Shown here: one piece after another, positions 41,800 through 51,053 of the stretch
Layout of the letters: every line of letters starts with the position of its first letter
How positions within the stretch are numbered: the first letter of the stretch is position 1
Assembly (NCBI RefSeq): GCF_900109935.1
Contig: NZ_FOBV01000002.1
Span: forward strand, 62,001 to 126,000
Origin: Chryseobacterium taichungense
GTDB taxonomy: Bacteria; Bacteroidota; Bacteroidia; Flavobacteriales; Weeksellaceae
Length of the DNA: 64,000 bases
Reading direction: 5' to 3'
Notes under the pieces: model-generated
Told to the model about the DNA's origin: nothing
The model's database searches: none
The model's input: the letters and a program-made list of their open reading frames with translations, nothing else
Translations under genes and position numbers: made by a program

Positions 41800-43158
41800 A
41801 TGAATTCTTTAATAGATAAATATAATATTCCAGGTCCTCGTTACACTTCTTATCCTACCGTACCATATTGGGATGAAAGCAGTTTCTCTCCGGAATTGTG
41901 GAAACAAAGTGTGATCAGAACCTTTAATGAATCGAATGCTGAGGAAGGGATCTCTATTTATATCCATTTGCCATTTTGTGAGGCGCTCTGCACGTTTTGT
42001 GCCTGTCATAAGCGTATCACTAAGCAGCACAGTGTAGAAATTCCGTATCTGGAGAGTGTTTTGAAAGAATGGCAGCTTTATCTCAACTTATTTAATGAGA
42101 AACCAAAACTGAAGGAACTTCATTTGGGAGGCGGTACACCAACGTTTTTTTCACCGCAGAATCTTAAGGCTTTACTGGAAGGTATTTTTGAAACAGTCGA
42201 TATTGCAGAAGATCAGGAGTTTTCTTTTGAAGGACATCCTAATAATACGACCAGAGAACATCTTCAGACTTTATATGATCTTGGCTTCAGAAGAGTAAGC
42301 TTTGGAGTGCAGGATTATGATTTGAAAGTGCAGAAAGCGATCAACAGGATTCAGCCATTTGAAAATGTTAAGCAGGTGACAGAATGGGCGAGGGAAATCG
42401 GATACAGAGGAATCAGTCACGATCTTGTTTTTGGTCTTCCGCACCAGAGTTGGGAAGCGATGGAATACACCATCCGAAAAACAATGGAACTGAAGCCGGA
42501 CAGACTTGCTTTTTATTCTTACGCCCACGTTCCTTGGGTAAAAGGTGTCGGACAAAGAGGTTTTGATGAAAACGACCTTCCAAGCGGTGAGGAAAAGCGC
42601 AGGTTGTATGAAGACGGCAAAAAATTATTGGAAGATTTGGGATATATCGAAGTGGGAATGGATCATTTTTCCCTTGAACATGATGATCTTTATCAATCTC
42701 TGATTCAAAAGAAACTGCACCGGAATTTTATGGGATATACCTCCAGCAAGACCCAGCTGATGGTTGGACTCGGAATGTCTGCTATTTCAGATTCATGGTA
42801 TGCTTTTGCGCAGAATGTAAAAACAGTGGAAGAGTATCAGAAAATAGTGGAAGAGGGTGAGATTCCTGTTGTCAAAGGTCATATTTTAAATGAAGAAGAT
42901 CTTGTCGTAAGAAGGCACATTCTTAATTTAATGTGTCAGCTGGAAACGAATTTCGATATCAATAATTCATTCCCGGAATTGCAAAACGCATTCGAAATGT
43001 TAAAAGAGATGGAGAATGATGAACTGGTTGAAATTCATGACAGCCAAATCAAAATAACAGAAAAAGGAAGAGCTTTTACCAGAAATGTAGCGATGGTTTT
43101 TGACCTGCGAATGATGCGAAATAAACCTGAAACAAGGATTTTCTCAATGACGATTTAA
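41800..43158 (+). CDS. hemN: Oxygen-independent coproporphyrinogen III oxidase
   Basis: HemN is a radical SAM enzyme that converts coproporphyrinogen III to protoporphyrinogen IX without oxygen. The 452-residue protein has the cluster motif Cys60, Cys64, Cys67 plus Cys69 (HLPFCEALCTFCACHK), GGGTPTF near residue 110 and the C-terminal HemN domain. The length and the CxC ending of the cluster motif distinguish it from HemW-like proteins. It stands alone, followed by a terminator. Confidence 0.94.
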   Translation: MNSLIDKYNIPGPRYTSYPTVPYWDESSFSPELWKQSVIRTFNESNAEEGISIYIHLPFCEALCTFCACHKRITKQHSVEIPYLESVLKEWQLYLNLFNEKPKLKELHLGGGTPTFFSPQNLKALLEGIFETVDIAEDQEFSFEGHPNNTTREHLQTLYDLGFRRVSFGVQDYDLKVQKAINRIQPFENVKQVTEWAREIGYRGISHDLVFGLPHQSWEAMEYTIRKTMELKPDRLAFYSYAHVPWVKGVGQRGFDENDLPSGEEKRRLYEDGKKLLEDLGYIEVGMDHFSLEHDDLYQSLIQKKLHRNFMGYTSSKTQLMVGLGMSAISDSWYAFAQNVKTVEEYQKIVEEGEIPVVKGHILNEEDLVVRRHILNLMCQLETNFDINNSFPELQNAFEMLKEMENDELVEIHDSQIKITEKGRAFTRNVAMVFDLRMMRNKPETRIFSMTI

Positions 43159-43186
43159 AAAAAACCAACGTTAAAAAATATTGTTA

Positions 43187-43226
43187 AAATGTTTCTGTCC
43201 GAATAGTAAGGCGGAAACATTTTTTT
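43187..43226 (+). terminator. hemN terminator
   Basis: AAATGTTTC pairs with GAAACATTT, with inner CCG/CGG pairing, and seven T residues follow. Confidence 0.75.
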
Positions 43227-43246
43227 ATTATTCTTTGCATGGTTAA

Positions 43247-43356
43247 AAATATTCCTCCGTATAAATCTAGATATTTATCCGTATAAATCTTTGAATTTAT
43301 CCTGATAATTTCGGAAAATCATCAGGATGAATTTTTAAATTCATTAGGGTAAATTT
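43247..43356. repeat. Degenerate tandem array, 22-bp period, 5 copies
   Basis: Units such as AGATATTTATCCGTATAAAT plus CT begin at 43247, 43269, 43291, 43313 and 43335. The first two are close copies, and the last three have drifted and partly mirror each other. It lies between the convergent genes hemN and the sugar dehydrogenase. Confidence 0.75.
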
Positions 43357-43365
43357 GAAAGCAAA

Positions 43366-43394
43366 ATTAAACTCCGGCTGAAATACCGGAGCTT
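43366..43394 (-). terminator. Terminator of the sugar dehydrogenase gene
   Basis: On the minus strand CTCCGG pairs with CCGGAG around an 8-nt loop, followed by a TTAATTTT tail. Confidence 0.65.
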
Positions 43395-43417
43395 AAAGGA
43401 TTATGGATGTTTATTTG

Positions 43418-44779
43418 TTATTTAATAATGATCTTTTTACTGTAAGCTTTCTGATTTGCGGAATTGAGGTTGATGAAATAAACTCCGCTCGGAATTCCTG
43501 AAATATTTATCCCGTTGTCGCCTTCAATTTTTCCTTGTTCCAGAACTTTTCTTCCTTCAGCATTCACAATTTCCACGGTTGTATTTTTATCTTTTACACC
43601 TTCAATAAAAACCCTTTTGGAAGCAGGATTAGGATAAATTTTTATTTGAGATGAAAAGTCATTTTCGTTCGTTGCTAAAGATGTTGATGTGACCCTGAAT
43701 ATTTTACCATTATTTACTGCTGCTACGAAAAGCTCATTCTGATTATTGATTCCGAAAGTGGAAAAATTGTTTCCTGAAAAAGCGGGTGTCCATGTAATGG
43801 AGTCGTCAGTATTCAGAATTCCGATCTGGGTCGAGCAATAATCGGCAAAGATATATTTTCCCTGCAAAGCAGGATATTGTGTTCCTCGGTAAACATATCC
43901 GCCTGTGATAGAGCATCTTCCACCTGAATGATTATAGACGGCAACAGGGAACGTCATGGTAGATTGTGCGGCACATCCAGCCGTATTGTATGTGCTATTA
44001 CCTTCATAGCATCTCCATCCGTAGTTGATGCCTGCCTGTGTTAGAGGCATTCTGTTGATTTCCTCAATCTGTCCCTGGCCTACATCTGCAATCATCACAT
44101 TTCCTGAGGTTGTATCAAAATTAAATTTCCATGCATTTCTTAATCCGTAAGCCCATACTTCGTCGGCTCCGTCGGTTCCGACAAAAGGATTGTCAGACGG
44201 AATATTGTAGGGACCTGTCGAATTGATATCCAGTCTCAATAATTTTCCTAAAAGAGAGTTTTTATTTTGAGAATTATTGTTCGGGTCTCCGCCGCTTCCA
44301 CCGTCACCGGTCACAATCCAAAGATAGCCATCGGGTGCAAAATGAATGCTTCCGCCATTATGATTATCAAATGGTTTTGGCTGATTTAAAATAATTTTTT
44401 CAGTTGTAGCATCGGCTACATCAGGATTGGAACTTCTCGTATATCTTGCGACAGTAATATTTCCGCTGGTATCATTGTAATACACAAAAAAATACCCATT
44501 TGTTGAGTATTGCGGATGAAATGCGAGTCCCAAAAGTCCTCTTTCGCCACCGTATGTGATCTTGGAACTGATGTTCAGAAAGTTAGTTGTATTTACAGTT
44601 CCGTCAGGCTGTACGATTTTAATGATGCCATTTTGTTGAACTACAAACATTCTGCTGTCATTGGCATTTGCAATTTCTACCGGGGCTGTAAACCCTGTGG
44701 CAAATTCTTCAAGATTAATGCTTTGGGCATTCAACATGGTACAGGAAAGAATGCCTGCGCAAAAAAGTAGATTTTTCAT
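43418..44779 (-). CDS. Secreted PQQ-type sugar dehydrogenase (aldose/sorbosone) with T9SS domain
   Basis: This 453-residue secreted protein has a signal peptide (residues 1-18) and a six-bladed propeller of the GDH/sorbosone dehydrogenase family. Typical segments are GGERGLLGLAFHPQY, HNGGSIHFAPDGYLWIVTGD and EVWAYGLRNAWKFNFD, followed by a Cys-bearing INYGWRCYEGN region. The final 75 residues are a T9SS sorting domain (IYPNPASKRVFIEG, then SGVYFINL). It probably oxidises extracellular aldoses with PQQ, but PQQ dependence is inferred from the family. Confidence 0.9.
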   Translation of the reverse strand: MKNLLFCAGILSCTMLNAQSINLEEFATGFTAPVEIANANDSRMFVVQQNGIIKIVQPDGTVNTTNFLNISSKITYGGERGLLGLAFHPQYSTNGYFFVYYNDTSGNITVARYTRSSNPDVADATTEKIILNQPKPFDNHNGGSIHFAPDGYLWIVTGDGGSGGDPNNNSQNKNSLLGKLLRLDINSTGPYNIPSDNPFVGTDGADEVWAYGLRNAWKFNFDTTSGNVMIADVGQGQIEEINRMPLTQAGINYGWRCYEGNSTYNTAGCAAQSTMTFPVAVYNHSGGRCSITGGYVYRGTQYPALQGKYIFADYCSTQIGILNTDDSITWTPAFSGNNFSTFGINNQNELFVAAVNNGKIFRVTSTSLATNENDFSSQIKIYPNPASKRVFIEGVKDKNTTVEIVNAEGRKVLEQGKIEGDNGINISGIPSGVYFINLNSANQKAYSKKIIIK

Positions 44780-44872
44780 AATATTTTGAAATTTAGTGTG
44801 TTAAATACCAATGAAAATTTCATACCATCTAAATACTGTAAAAAAAGAAATAAATTTAATAATGTTTGATAA

Positions 44873-46150
44873 TTAATTCTTTATTATTTTAGAAATAGTA
44901 GTATTTTTTGATAATAATCTTAAATAATAGATGCCTTTGGCTAATGTAGATAGATCAATTTTTTGATTTGTTATTTTTTTCTTAAGAACAGTTTGTCCAA
45001 CACTATTTATAATTTCAATATTTTCACCAATATTTTTGTCAGATTTTAAATAAATAAAATCACTAAATGGATTAGGAAATATTTCAAAATAATCTTTTAA
45101 AGGGTCATATACTGAAAGTACACATAAAGGATCAATATTTACATTTGTATATCCACAATAATTTGGCCCAACTTGTATATTAAGATGCTGAATTTCTGAG
45201 TTTATATTATCTACGCAGATATGTGATAAGTTTGGATTCCCACAAATGGCATAAGTTGTACCTAAAGTTCCATTTTTTAGATTTAAATAGGATAAAGAAT
45301 TGTTTTGAGCCTCCAAAACTGCTAATGATGGAGATGTAGAAAAATCTAAAGAAGTAATACTATTATTTTGGCACCAAAAATTATTTAAAAGTGGTGTGTT
45401 TTGTAAATTGACTGATTGTAGGTTATTATTATAACAACGTACCTCGGTCAAGTATAATAAGTTACTTATATTAAGGGTTGTTAGATTATTATCTATACAG
45501 TGAATTGACGCTATTTTACCAGAATTATTAAAATTTAAAGAAGTTAAATCATTGTTGTTGATTTCAAATGTTATCAACTCAGGAAAATTGTAAACATTAA
45601 AATTCGTAAGCTGATTATTATTTAAAGATAGAATTGCTAACAAAGGTAGATTTTGTAGATTTATTGTTGATATTTGGTTGGAAGCAAGGGATATTAAATC
45701 TAAATTGCTGCAGTTTGTAATATTAACATTATTTATTTGATTGTTATCTGCAAAAAAATATTTAAGAACATTATTATTTGTAATTGTAATGCTTGTTAAT
45801 TGGTTATTACTTATCGCAATATCTTTTAAATTTGGAAAACTTGCAAAATTTATTGTAGTAATTAAGTTTTGATATACATCTAAAGTTTCAAGATTTGTAA
45901 AATACTCTAATCCATTTAATGAGGATATATTTTTGTTTTCTAAAATAAGTGTGTTAATTAATAATGCTTCATTTAAACTTATTTCTCCATTATTATCTAC
46001 ATCTGCATCCGTATCCGCAGTTCCGTCATTATTTGTATCAACGCATAATGAAGTTATTAATGCATTTTTAAGATTATTATCGGCAAAAATTATATTTTGT
46101 CCATTTACTAGTGAAGTAATTAAGATAAAAAAAATAAAATATTTTTTCAT
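44873..46150 (-). CDS. Secreted leucine-rich-repeat protein with T9SS domain
   Basis: The 425-residue protein has a signal peptide (residues 1-17) and an acidic segment DTNNDGTADTDADVDNNGE near residue 40 that is calcium-loop-like. About a dozen 21-residue LRRs follow (NLKDIAISNNQLTSI, LDLISLASNQISTI and similar). The last 75 residues form a T9SS sorting domain (IFPNPFSDFIYL). It is a surface or secreted binding protein. The gene is markedly more AT- and Asn/Ile-rich than its neighbours, so it may be recently acquired. A TTG-N20-TATTTTTG promoter lies upstream. Confidence 0.88.
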   Translation of the reverse strand: MKKYFIFFILITSLVNGQNIIFADNNLKNALITSLCVDTNNDGTADTDADVDNNGEISLNEALLINTLILENKNISSLNGLEYFTNLETLDVYQNLITTINFASFPNLKDIAISNNQLTSITITNNNVLKYFFADNNQINNVNITNCSNLDLISLASNQISTINLQNLPLLAILSLNNNQLTNFNVYNFPELITFEINNNDLTSLNFNNSGKIASIHCIDNNLTTLNISNLLYLTEVRCYNNNLQSVNLQNTPLLNNFWCQNNSITSLDFSTSPSLAVLEAQNNSLSYLNLKNGTLGTTYAICGNPNLSHICVDNINSEIQHLNIQVGPNYCGYTNVNIDPLCVLSVYDPLKDYFEIFPNPFSDFIYLKSDKNIGENIEIINSVGQTVLKKKITNQKIDLSTLAKGIYYLRLLSKNTTISKIIKN

Positions 46151-46164
46151 GGGAAATTTTGAGG

Positions 46165-46195
46165 CAAAAATATTCTTTTTATAACACTAAACCAA
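46165..46195 (-). promoter_or_regulatory. Promoter TTG-N20-TATTTTTG of the LRR gene
   Basis: On the minus strand TTG (46195-46193) and TATTTTTG (46172-46165) are separated by 20 bp and lie 14 nt ahead of the ATG. Confidence 0.65.
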
Positions 46196-46273
46196 TAAGA
46201 AAATAATTATCCTAATATTATTTTACTTTTATAAAAACTTTAGTTAAAAATTTATAATTCTATTGTAAATCAT

Positions 46274-46281
46274 TATATTTG
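46274..46281 (+). promoter_or_regulatory. -7 element TATATTTG upstream of secDF
   Basis: It matches TAnnTTTG and ends 29 nt before the secDF ATG. The -33 region (TTTA) is weak. Confidence 0.5.
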
Positions 46282-46310
46282 CCGACTTAATTTAACGTAG
46301 TTATAATAAA

Positions 46311-49220
46311 ATGCAAGGAAAAGGACTTATTACAATTGTTGCTATTGTACTAGGGTTGATTTGCTTAAATGAGCTATTACCAACATGGTACGCCAGCAAA
46401 ATTGAAAAGCAGGCGACTGCTATTGCAGGAGACAATCAGGAAAAGTATAACAAAGAAATCGCAAGACTTTCTAAGGATACGCTGAATCTTGGATTCACAA
46501 AACTTTATTACACAAAAGCCAGAGACAAGGAAATGAAGCTTGGTCTTGACCTTAAAGGCGGGATCAACGTTCTTTTGGAGATCAACCAGAGAGACCTGGT
46601 AAACGATCTTACCAATTATTCCACCAACCCTGTTCTTATCGAGGCTTTGAACAAAACCGATGAAGCTCAGAAGAATTCTACAAAATCGTACATCGACAAT
46701 TTCTTTGAGCAGTTCGATGCAATCAACAAGGCAAAAGGTACCAACCTGAAGCTGGCGGATCCGGAAATTTTCGGAAATACCACGCTTACCGAAGTGAAGT
46801 ACAACACGCCTGATGAGCAGGTAAAAAGTATCGTGAAAAGAAAAATCGATGCTTCTGTAGGAACTGCTTATGAAGTAATCAGAACCAGGATCGACAAAAT
46901 GGGGGCCGTGCAGCCAAATGTTCAGAGAGTCCCTGGTACTGCAAGAATCTCCGTGGAAATGCCGGGGATGAAAGACATCGATAAAGTGAAAAAAATGCTT
47001 CAGACTTCTGCGAAACTTCAGTTCTGGGAAGTACAGCAGGTTCCTGAAATAGCGCCTTATTTCCAAAGCTTAACCGCAGCCGTTGCTGCAAAAGGTGATT
47101 CTATGGGGGTTGCGAAAACAACCAACTTCATGAACCTTTTACATATTGATAAATTGAGAACCAATGGTGTTGCCAATGTGAAACTGTCTGATACCGCCGC
47201 TGTTAATAAAATTTTAAACAGTAAAGTAGCACAGTCTTTACGTCCGGCCAACATTAAATATACACAGTTCATGTGGGGCTACAAGCCGGAAGCTACAGAT
47301 GCGGAAAGCTTGGTATTATATGCAATCAGAGGAAACATTAACCAAAAAGCTCCGGTAGACGGTGCTGTTGAAACTGCTAATATCGGCTATGATGAGCTGA
47401 GCAGGGTAGTGGTAGACATGCAGATGGATTCCAAAGGAGCCAAAGAATGGAAAACTTTAACTGAAAAGAACGTTGGTAAACCAGTAGCGGTAACACTTGA
47501 TAACAGAGTTTATACAGCTCCGAACGTTGTGAATGCAATTCCTAACGGTAGAACGCAGATTTCCGGTAATTTCTCTCAGGAGGAAGCAAAGGAATTGGTT
47601 GATGTTCTGGGTGCAGGTAAATTGCCTGCAGGTGCCAAAGTGGTTCAGGCGACGGTAGTAGGACCGTCATTGGGTCAGGAATCGATCAACGCCGGGATGA
47701 TCTCATTCGGTATCGCATTCCTTCTGATTATTGTTTATATCATTTTCTATTACGGAGGAGCGGGTGTTTATGCAGTGATTGCCATGATCATCAACTTATT
47801 CTATATTTTCGGAATTATGGATTCCGTGGATGCTACCCTTACACTTCCGGGGATCGCGGGTATAGTACTGACCATGGCCATGGCAGTGGATACCAACGTT
47901 ATTATCTATGAAAGAACGAAAGAAGAACTTTTCGCCGGCAAAAGCATTCTGGAAGCCTACAAAGACGGTTTCAAACATGCGTTGAACGCAATTGTAGACG
48001 GTCACTTGACGACATTGCTTACCGCAGGGGTACTTTTCCTTTTCGGAACAGGACCGATCAAAGGTTTCGCCTTAACACTGGGAATCGGTATCCTGATGAC
48101 TTTCTTTACTTCGGTACTGATCTCAAGGGTCATGATCTTCTCAAGACTTAATAAAGGAAAACACCTTTCCGTATGGACTGGGGCCACGAAAAATCTTTTC
48201 AGAAATACTTGGATCGATTTTATCGGGAAAAGAAAATATGCATACATCGTTTCCGGGATCTTAACGGTAATTTCTATCGCGTCGATCGCAATTCACGGAT
48301 TCAAATACGGGATCGACTTTACCGGTGGTAGAAACTATATCGTTAGATTCGATAAACCGGTCAATGCTGAAGATGTTGAAGCCAATCTTGTGAAAATGTT
48401 CCAGACTGAAGACGGTAAGAACTCTTCTGTGGAAGCGAAAACATTCGGGAATGACAAGCAGCTGAAAATTTCTACGGATTACCTGATCGATGACGAATCG
48501 CTAAAAGCAGATCAGGCGGTTGAGAAAAAGCTTTACGAAGGCCTGAAATCAAGCTTACCGGCCAATATGACAATGAATGCATTTAAATCTGCTGACAAAG
48601 ACCATGCGGGAATTATTTCTTCCGAGAAAGTAGGTCCTACGGTGGCTGATGATATTCAGAAGCATGGTATTCTTGCGGTTGTTGCAGCTTTGGCAGGTAT
48701 CTTTATCTATATTCTTGTACGATTCAGAAAGTGGCAGTTTTCACTGGGTGCTGTTGCAGCATTATTCCACGATGCGGTTATTATTTTAGGAACGTATTCG
48801 TTACTTCACAAATACATGCCGTTCAATATGGAGATCAACCAGGATTTTGTGGCGGCGATCCTTACCGTATTAGGATATTCAATCAACGATACCGTAATCA
48901 TCTTCGACAGAATCAGGGAATACTTAAGAGAGAAGAAATCTTTAACTCTTGCAGGATTATTTGATGATTCTATTTCAAGTACGTTGGGTAGAACATTTAA
49001 CACCTCATTTACTACGATCTTAGTAATTTTAGCGATCTTCATTTTTGGTGGAGATAACCTAAGAGGATTCATGTTTGCCATGTTAATTGGTATTGGATTC
49101 GGTACCTATTCATCAATCTTTGTAGCATCGGCTATTGCTTATGACTTCCTGAAAACCGGTAAGGAAGAAGAAGTTCACGGTAAGTCGACTACCAATAAAG
49201 AAGTACTTGCTTCAAAATAA
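46311..49220 (+). CDS. secDF: Fused protein translocase subunit SecDF
   Basis: SecDF uses the proton gradient to pull secreted proteins through SecYEG. The 969-residue protein is a natural fusion: SecD (residues 1 to about 620) with LGLDLKGGINVLLEI near 76 and a large periplasmic domain, then SecF from about 640 with YGIDFTGGRNYIVRF. Each half has six transmembrane helices. The fused form is common in Bacteroidetes. It also feeds proteins to the Type IX system used by the three cargo proteins in this window. Confidence 0.96.
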   Translation: MQGKGLITIVAIVLGLICLNELLPTWYASKIEKQATAIAGDNQEKYNKEIARLSKDTLNLGFTKLYYTKARDKEMKLGLDLKGGINVLLEINQRDLVNDLTNYSTNPVLIEALNKTDEAQKNSTKSYIDNFFEQFDAINKAKGTNLKLADPEIFGNTTLTEVKYNTPDEQVKSIVKRKIDASVGTAYEVIRTRIDKMGAVQPNVQRVPGTARISVEMPGMKDIDKVKKMLQTSAKLQFWEVQQVPEIAPYFQSLTAAVAAKGDSMGVAKTTNFMNLLHIDKLRTNGVANVKLSDTAAVNKILNSKVAQSLRPANIKYTQFMWGYKPEATDAESLVLYAIRGNINQKAPVDGAVETANIGYDELSRVVVDMQMDSKGAKEWKTLTEKNVGKPVAVTLDNRVYTAPNVVNAIPNGRTQISGNFSQEEAKELVDVLGAGKLPAGAKVVQATVVGPSLGQESINAGMISFGIAFLLIIVYIIFYYGGAGVYAVIAMIINLFYIFGIMDSVDATLTLPGIAGIVLTMAMAVDTNVIIYERTKEELFAGKSILEAYKDGFKHALNAIVDGHLTTLLTAGVLFLFGTGPIKGFALTLGIGILMTFFTSVLISRVMIFSRLNKGKHLSVWTGATKNLFRNTWIDFIGKRKYAYIVSGILTVISIASIAIHGFKYGIDFTGGRNYIVRFDKPVNAEDVEANLVKMFQTEDGKNSSVEAKTFGNDKQLKISTDYLIDDESLKADQAVEKKLYEGLKSSLPANMTMNAFKSADKDHAGIISSEKVGPTVADDIQKHGILAVVAALAGIFIYILVRFRKWQFSLGAVAALFHDAVIILGTYSLLHKYMPFNMEINQDFVAAILTVLGYSINDTVIIFDRIREYLREKKSLTLAGLFDDSISSTLGRTFNTSFTTILVILAIFIFGGDNLRGFMFAMLIGIGFGTYSSIFVASAIAYDFLKTGKEEEVHGKSTTNKEVLASK

Positions 49221-49240
49221 TGTATACTACAATAAATAAG

Positions 49241-49270
49241 AAAAGCCTTTCAGTAATGAAAGGCTTTTTT
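49241..49270 (+). terminator. secDF terminator
   Basis: AAAAGCCTTTCA pairs with TGAAAGGCTTTT around GTAA, followed by T residues. Confidence 0.9.
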
Positions 49271-49381
49271 GTTTGATATTCTATAATTAATGGATAGTGG
49301 TTAATGGTGAATTTAATTTGCTTAAATTTATTTTACAGCATAAATTGCCAATTGACAATTCAAACTATTCTTCGATTTCAC

Positions 49382-49389
49382 TATTTTTG
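49382..49389 (+). promoter_or_regulatory. -7 element TATTTTTG 7 nt before the MFS start
   Basis: It matches TAnnTTTG and lies just ahead of the ATG at 49397, which supports that start over the in-frame ATG at 49304. Confidence 0.5.
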
Positions 49390-49396
49390 CACCATT

Positions 49397-50629
49397 ATGG
49401 AAAACTCTAGGAAGAAAGCTGCAATGAGCTTTATATTTATTACGCTTTTAATCGATATTACGGGATGGGGAATCATCATTCCGGTAGTTCCTAAGCTTAT
49501 TGAGGAACTGATTCATAGCGATATAAGTGAAGCTGCAAAATATGGCGGCTGGCTCGGGTTTGCCTATGCATTTACACAATTTATTTTCTCGCCGGTTGTG
49601 GGTAATCTTAGTGATAAGTTCGGACGAAGACCGATTATTCTGATCTCCCTTTTCGGATTTGCTATAGATTACATTTTATTGGCTTTGGCTCCTACAATAG
49701 TATGGTTATTTATCGGAAGGATTATTGCAGGAATTACAGGTGCCAGTGTGACGACTGCAAGTGCTTATATCGCAGATATTTCAACAGACGAAGACCGTGC
49801 AAAGAATTTCGGACTTATTGGCGCTGCTTTTGGTCTTGGATTTATCATTGGTCCGGTTTTAGGAGGGTTGTTGGGACATTATGGGGCCAGAGTTCCATTT
49901 TATGCGGCGGCCGGATTGTGTCTGTTGAATTTCCTTTACGGATATTTTATTCTTCCGGAGAGTTTAGATAAAGATAAAAGAAGAGAATTTAACTGGAAAC
50001 GTGCCAATCCGATTGGTTCTTTTAAATTTTTAGGCAAGCATCCGGAAATTTCAGGACTGATTGTTTCTTTGATTTTAATTTATATTGCAGGACACGCGGT
50101 TCAGAGCAACTGGAGCTTTTTCACCATGTATAAATTCAACTGGAATGAAAGAATGGTCGGAATTTCTTTAGGTGTTGTCGGTTTATTGGTAGGGTTGGTT
50201 CAGGGTGGACTGATCAGATGGACAACTCCGAAGTTTGGTGAACAGAAAAGCATTTATTACGGACTGACACTTTATGCAATAGGAATGCTTTTGTTTGCCT
50301 TTGCTACCCAGGGTTGGATGATGTTTGCTTTTTTAATTCCCTATTGTCTGGGAGGAATCTGTGGACCTGCACTTCAATCAGTTATTACAAAAAGTGTTCC
50401 TTCAAACGAACAGGGAGAGTTACAGGGAGCGCTCACCAGTCTTATGAGTGCAACTTCAATTATCGGCCCGCCGATGATGACTAATTTATTCTACTTTTTT
50501 ACACATGATCAGGCTCCATTTAAGTTTTCAGGGGCGCCGTTCTTTCTGGCATTTATTTTAATGGCGGTGAGCGTTATTATTACTTATTTGAATTTCAGTA
50601 AGAAAGAAATTAAGAGAAAAGAAATTTAG
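49397..50629 (+). CDS. MFS efflux transporter, TetA/DHA1-like
   Basis: This is a 410-residue drug/H+ antiporter-type protein with 12 transmembrane helices. The start at 49397 ([20 protein letters not shown]) fits the family and sits after the promoter; the upstream ATG at 49304 would add 31 residues without membrane logic. The motif A loop [14 protein letters not shown] and the sequence [21 protein letters not shown] match the TCR/Tet family. Chromosomal members of this family often do not give tetracycline resistance, so resistance is not implied. Confidence 0.88.
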   Translation: MENSRKKAAMSFIFITLLIDITGWGIIIPVVPKLIEELIHSDISEAAKYGGWLGFAYAFTQFIFSPVVGNLSDKFGRRPIILISLFGFAIDYILLALAPTIVWLFIGRIIAGITGASVTTASAYIADISTDEDRAKNFGLIGAAFGLGFIIGPVLGGLLGHYGARVPFYAAAGLCLLNFLYGYFILPESLDKDKRREFNWKRANPIGSFKFLGKHPEISGLIVSLILIYIAGHAVQSNWSFFTMYKFNWNERMVGISLGVVGLLVGLVQGGLIRWTTPKFGEQKSIYYGLTLYAIGMLLFAFATQGWMMFAFLIPYCLGGICGPALQSVITKSVPSNEQGELQGALTSLMSATSIIGPPMMTNLFYFFTHDQAPFKFSGAPFFLAFILMAVSVIITYLNFSKKEIKRKEI

Positions 50630-50697
50630 TTTTCCATATCTAAGCTTAATATTTTATTAAAACTCAATATTAAGTATTCAGATTCACATATCTTTTG

Positions 50698-50705
50698 TAA
50701 TTTTG
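50698..50705 (+). promoter_or_regulatory. -7 element TAATTTTG 4 nt before the tatA ATG
   Basis: It matches TAnnTTTG. A TTC (50677-50679) lies 18 bp upstream instead of TTG. The ATG at 50710 follows after 4 nt, which suggests a leaderless mRNA. Confidence 0.55.
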
Positions 50706-50709
50706 TACT

Positions 50710-51045
50710 ATGGAACTAAGCATTGGAGAAATGGCACTGATTGCCATAGCAATCGTAGTATTGTTCGGACCGGATAAACTTCCCCAAATTGCCCGTGATT
50801 TGGGTGCAGGGGTAAGAAAGATGCGTGGTGCAGTAGAAGATATCAAAACGGAAATTATGAAAGAGACAGATAATCCTGTTTCTGAGATTAAACGTGAGAT
50901 TGAAAAAGTAAAGGATGCCGCAAAAGATTTCAATCCGATGAAAGATGTTCAGGAAAATATTCTTACCGATTCTCAGGCTTCAAATGAGCCTCCTAAACCA
51001 AAGCCTTCCGAAGATGAAACTTATGAAGGTCCTGTAAGCAGATAA
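50710..51045 (+). CDS. tatA: Sec-independent protein translocase TatA/TatB-type subunit
   Basis: The 111-residue protein has one N-terminal transmembrane helix (residues 5-20), the FGPDKLP hinge at about 21-27 and a long amphipathic, charged helix (VRKMRGAVEDIKTEIMKE). It belongs to the twin-arginine pore subunits. TatA versus TatB is hard to decide; the hinge and length suit either. A PAP2 phosphatase and a TPR protein follow at 8 bp and with an overlap, so the three form an operon. Confidence 0.88.
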   Translation: MELSIGEMALIAIAIVVLFGPDKLPQIARDLGAGVRKMRGAVEDIKTEIMKETDNPVSEIKREIEKVKDAAKDFNPMKDVQENILTDSQASNEPPKPKPSEDETYEGPVSR

Positions 51046-51053
51046 TGTGATTT

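Noticed and set aside
49304..49396. N-terminal extension of the Tet-like transporter.
   Set aside because: The promoter element at 49382 lies inside it and the family N-terminus starts at 49397.
49397..50629. Reading the Tet-like MFS gene as an acquired tetracycline-resistance gene.
   Set aside because: It sits among core genes without mobile elements nearby, and chromosomal homologues are common without resistance.
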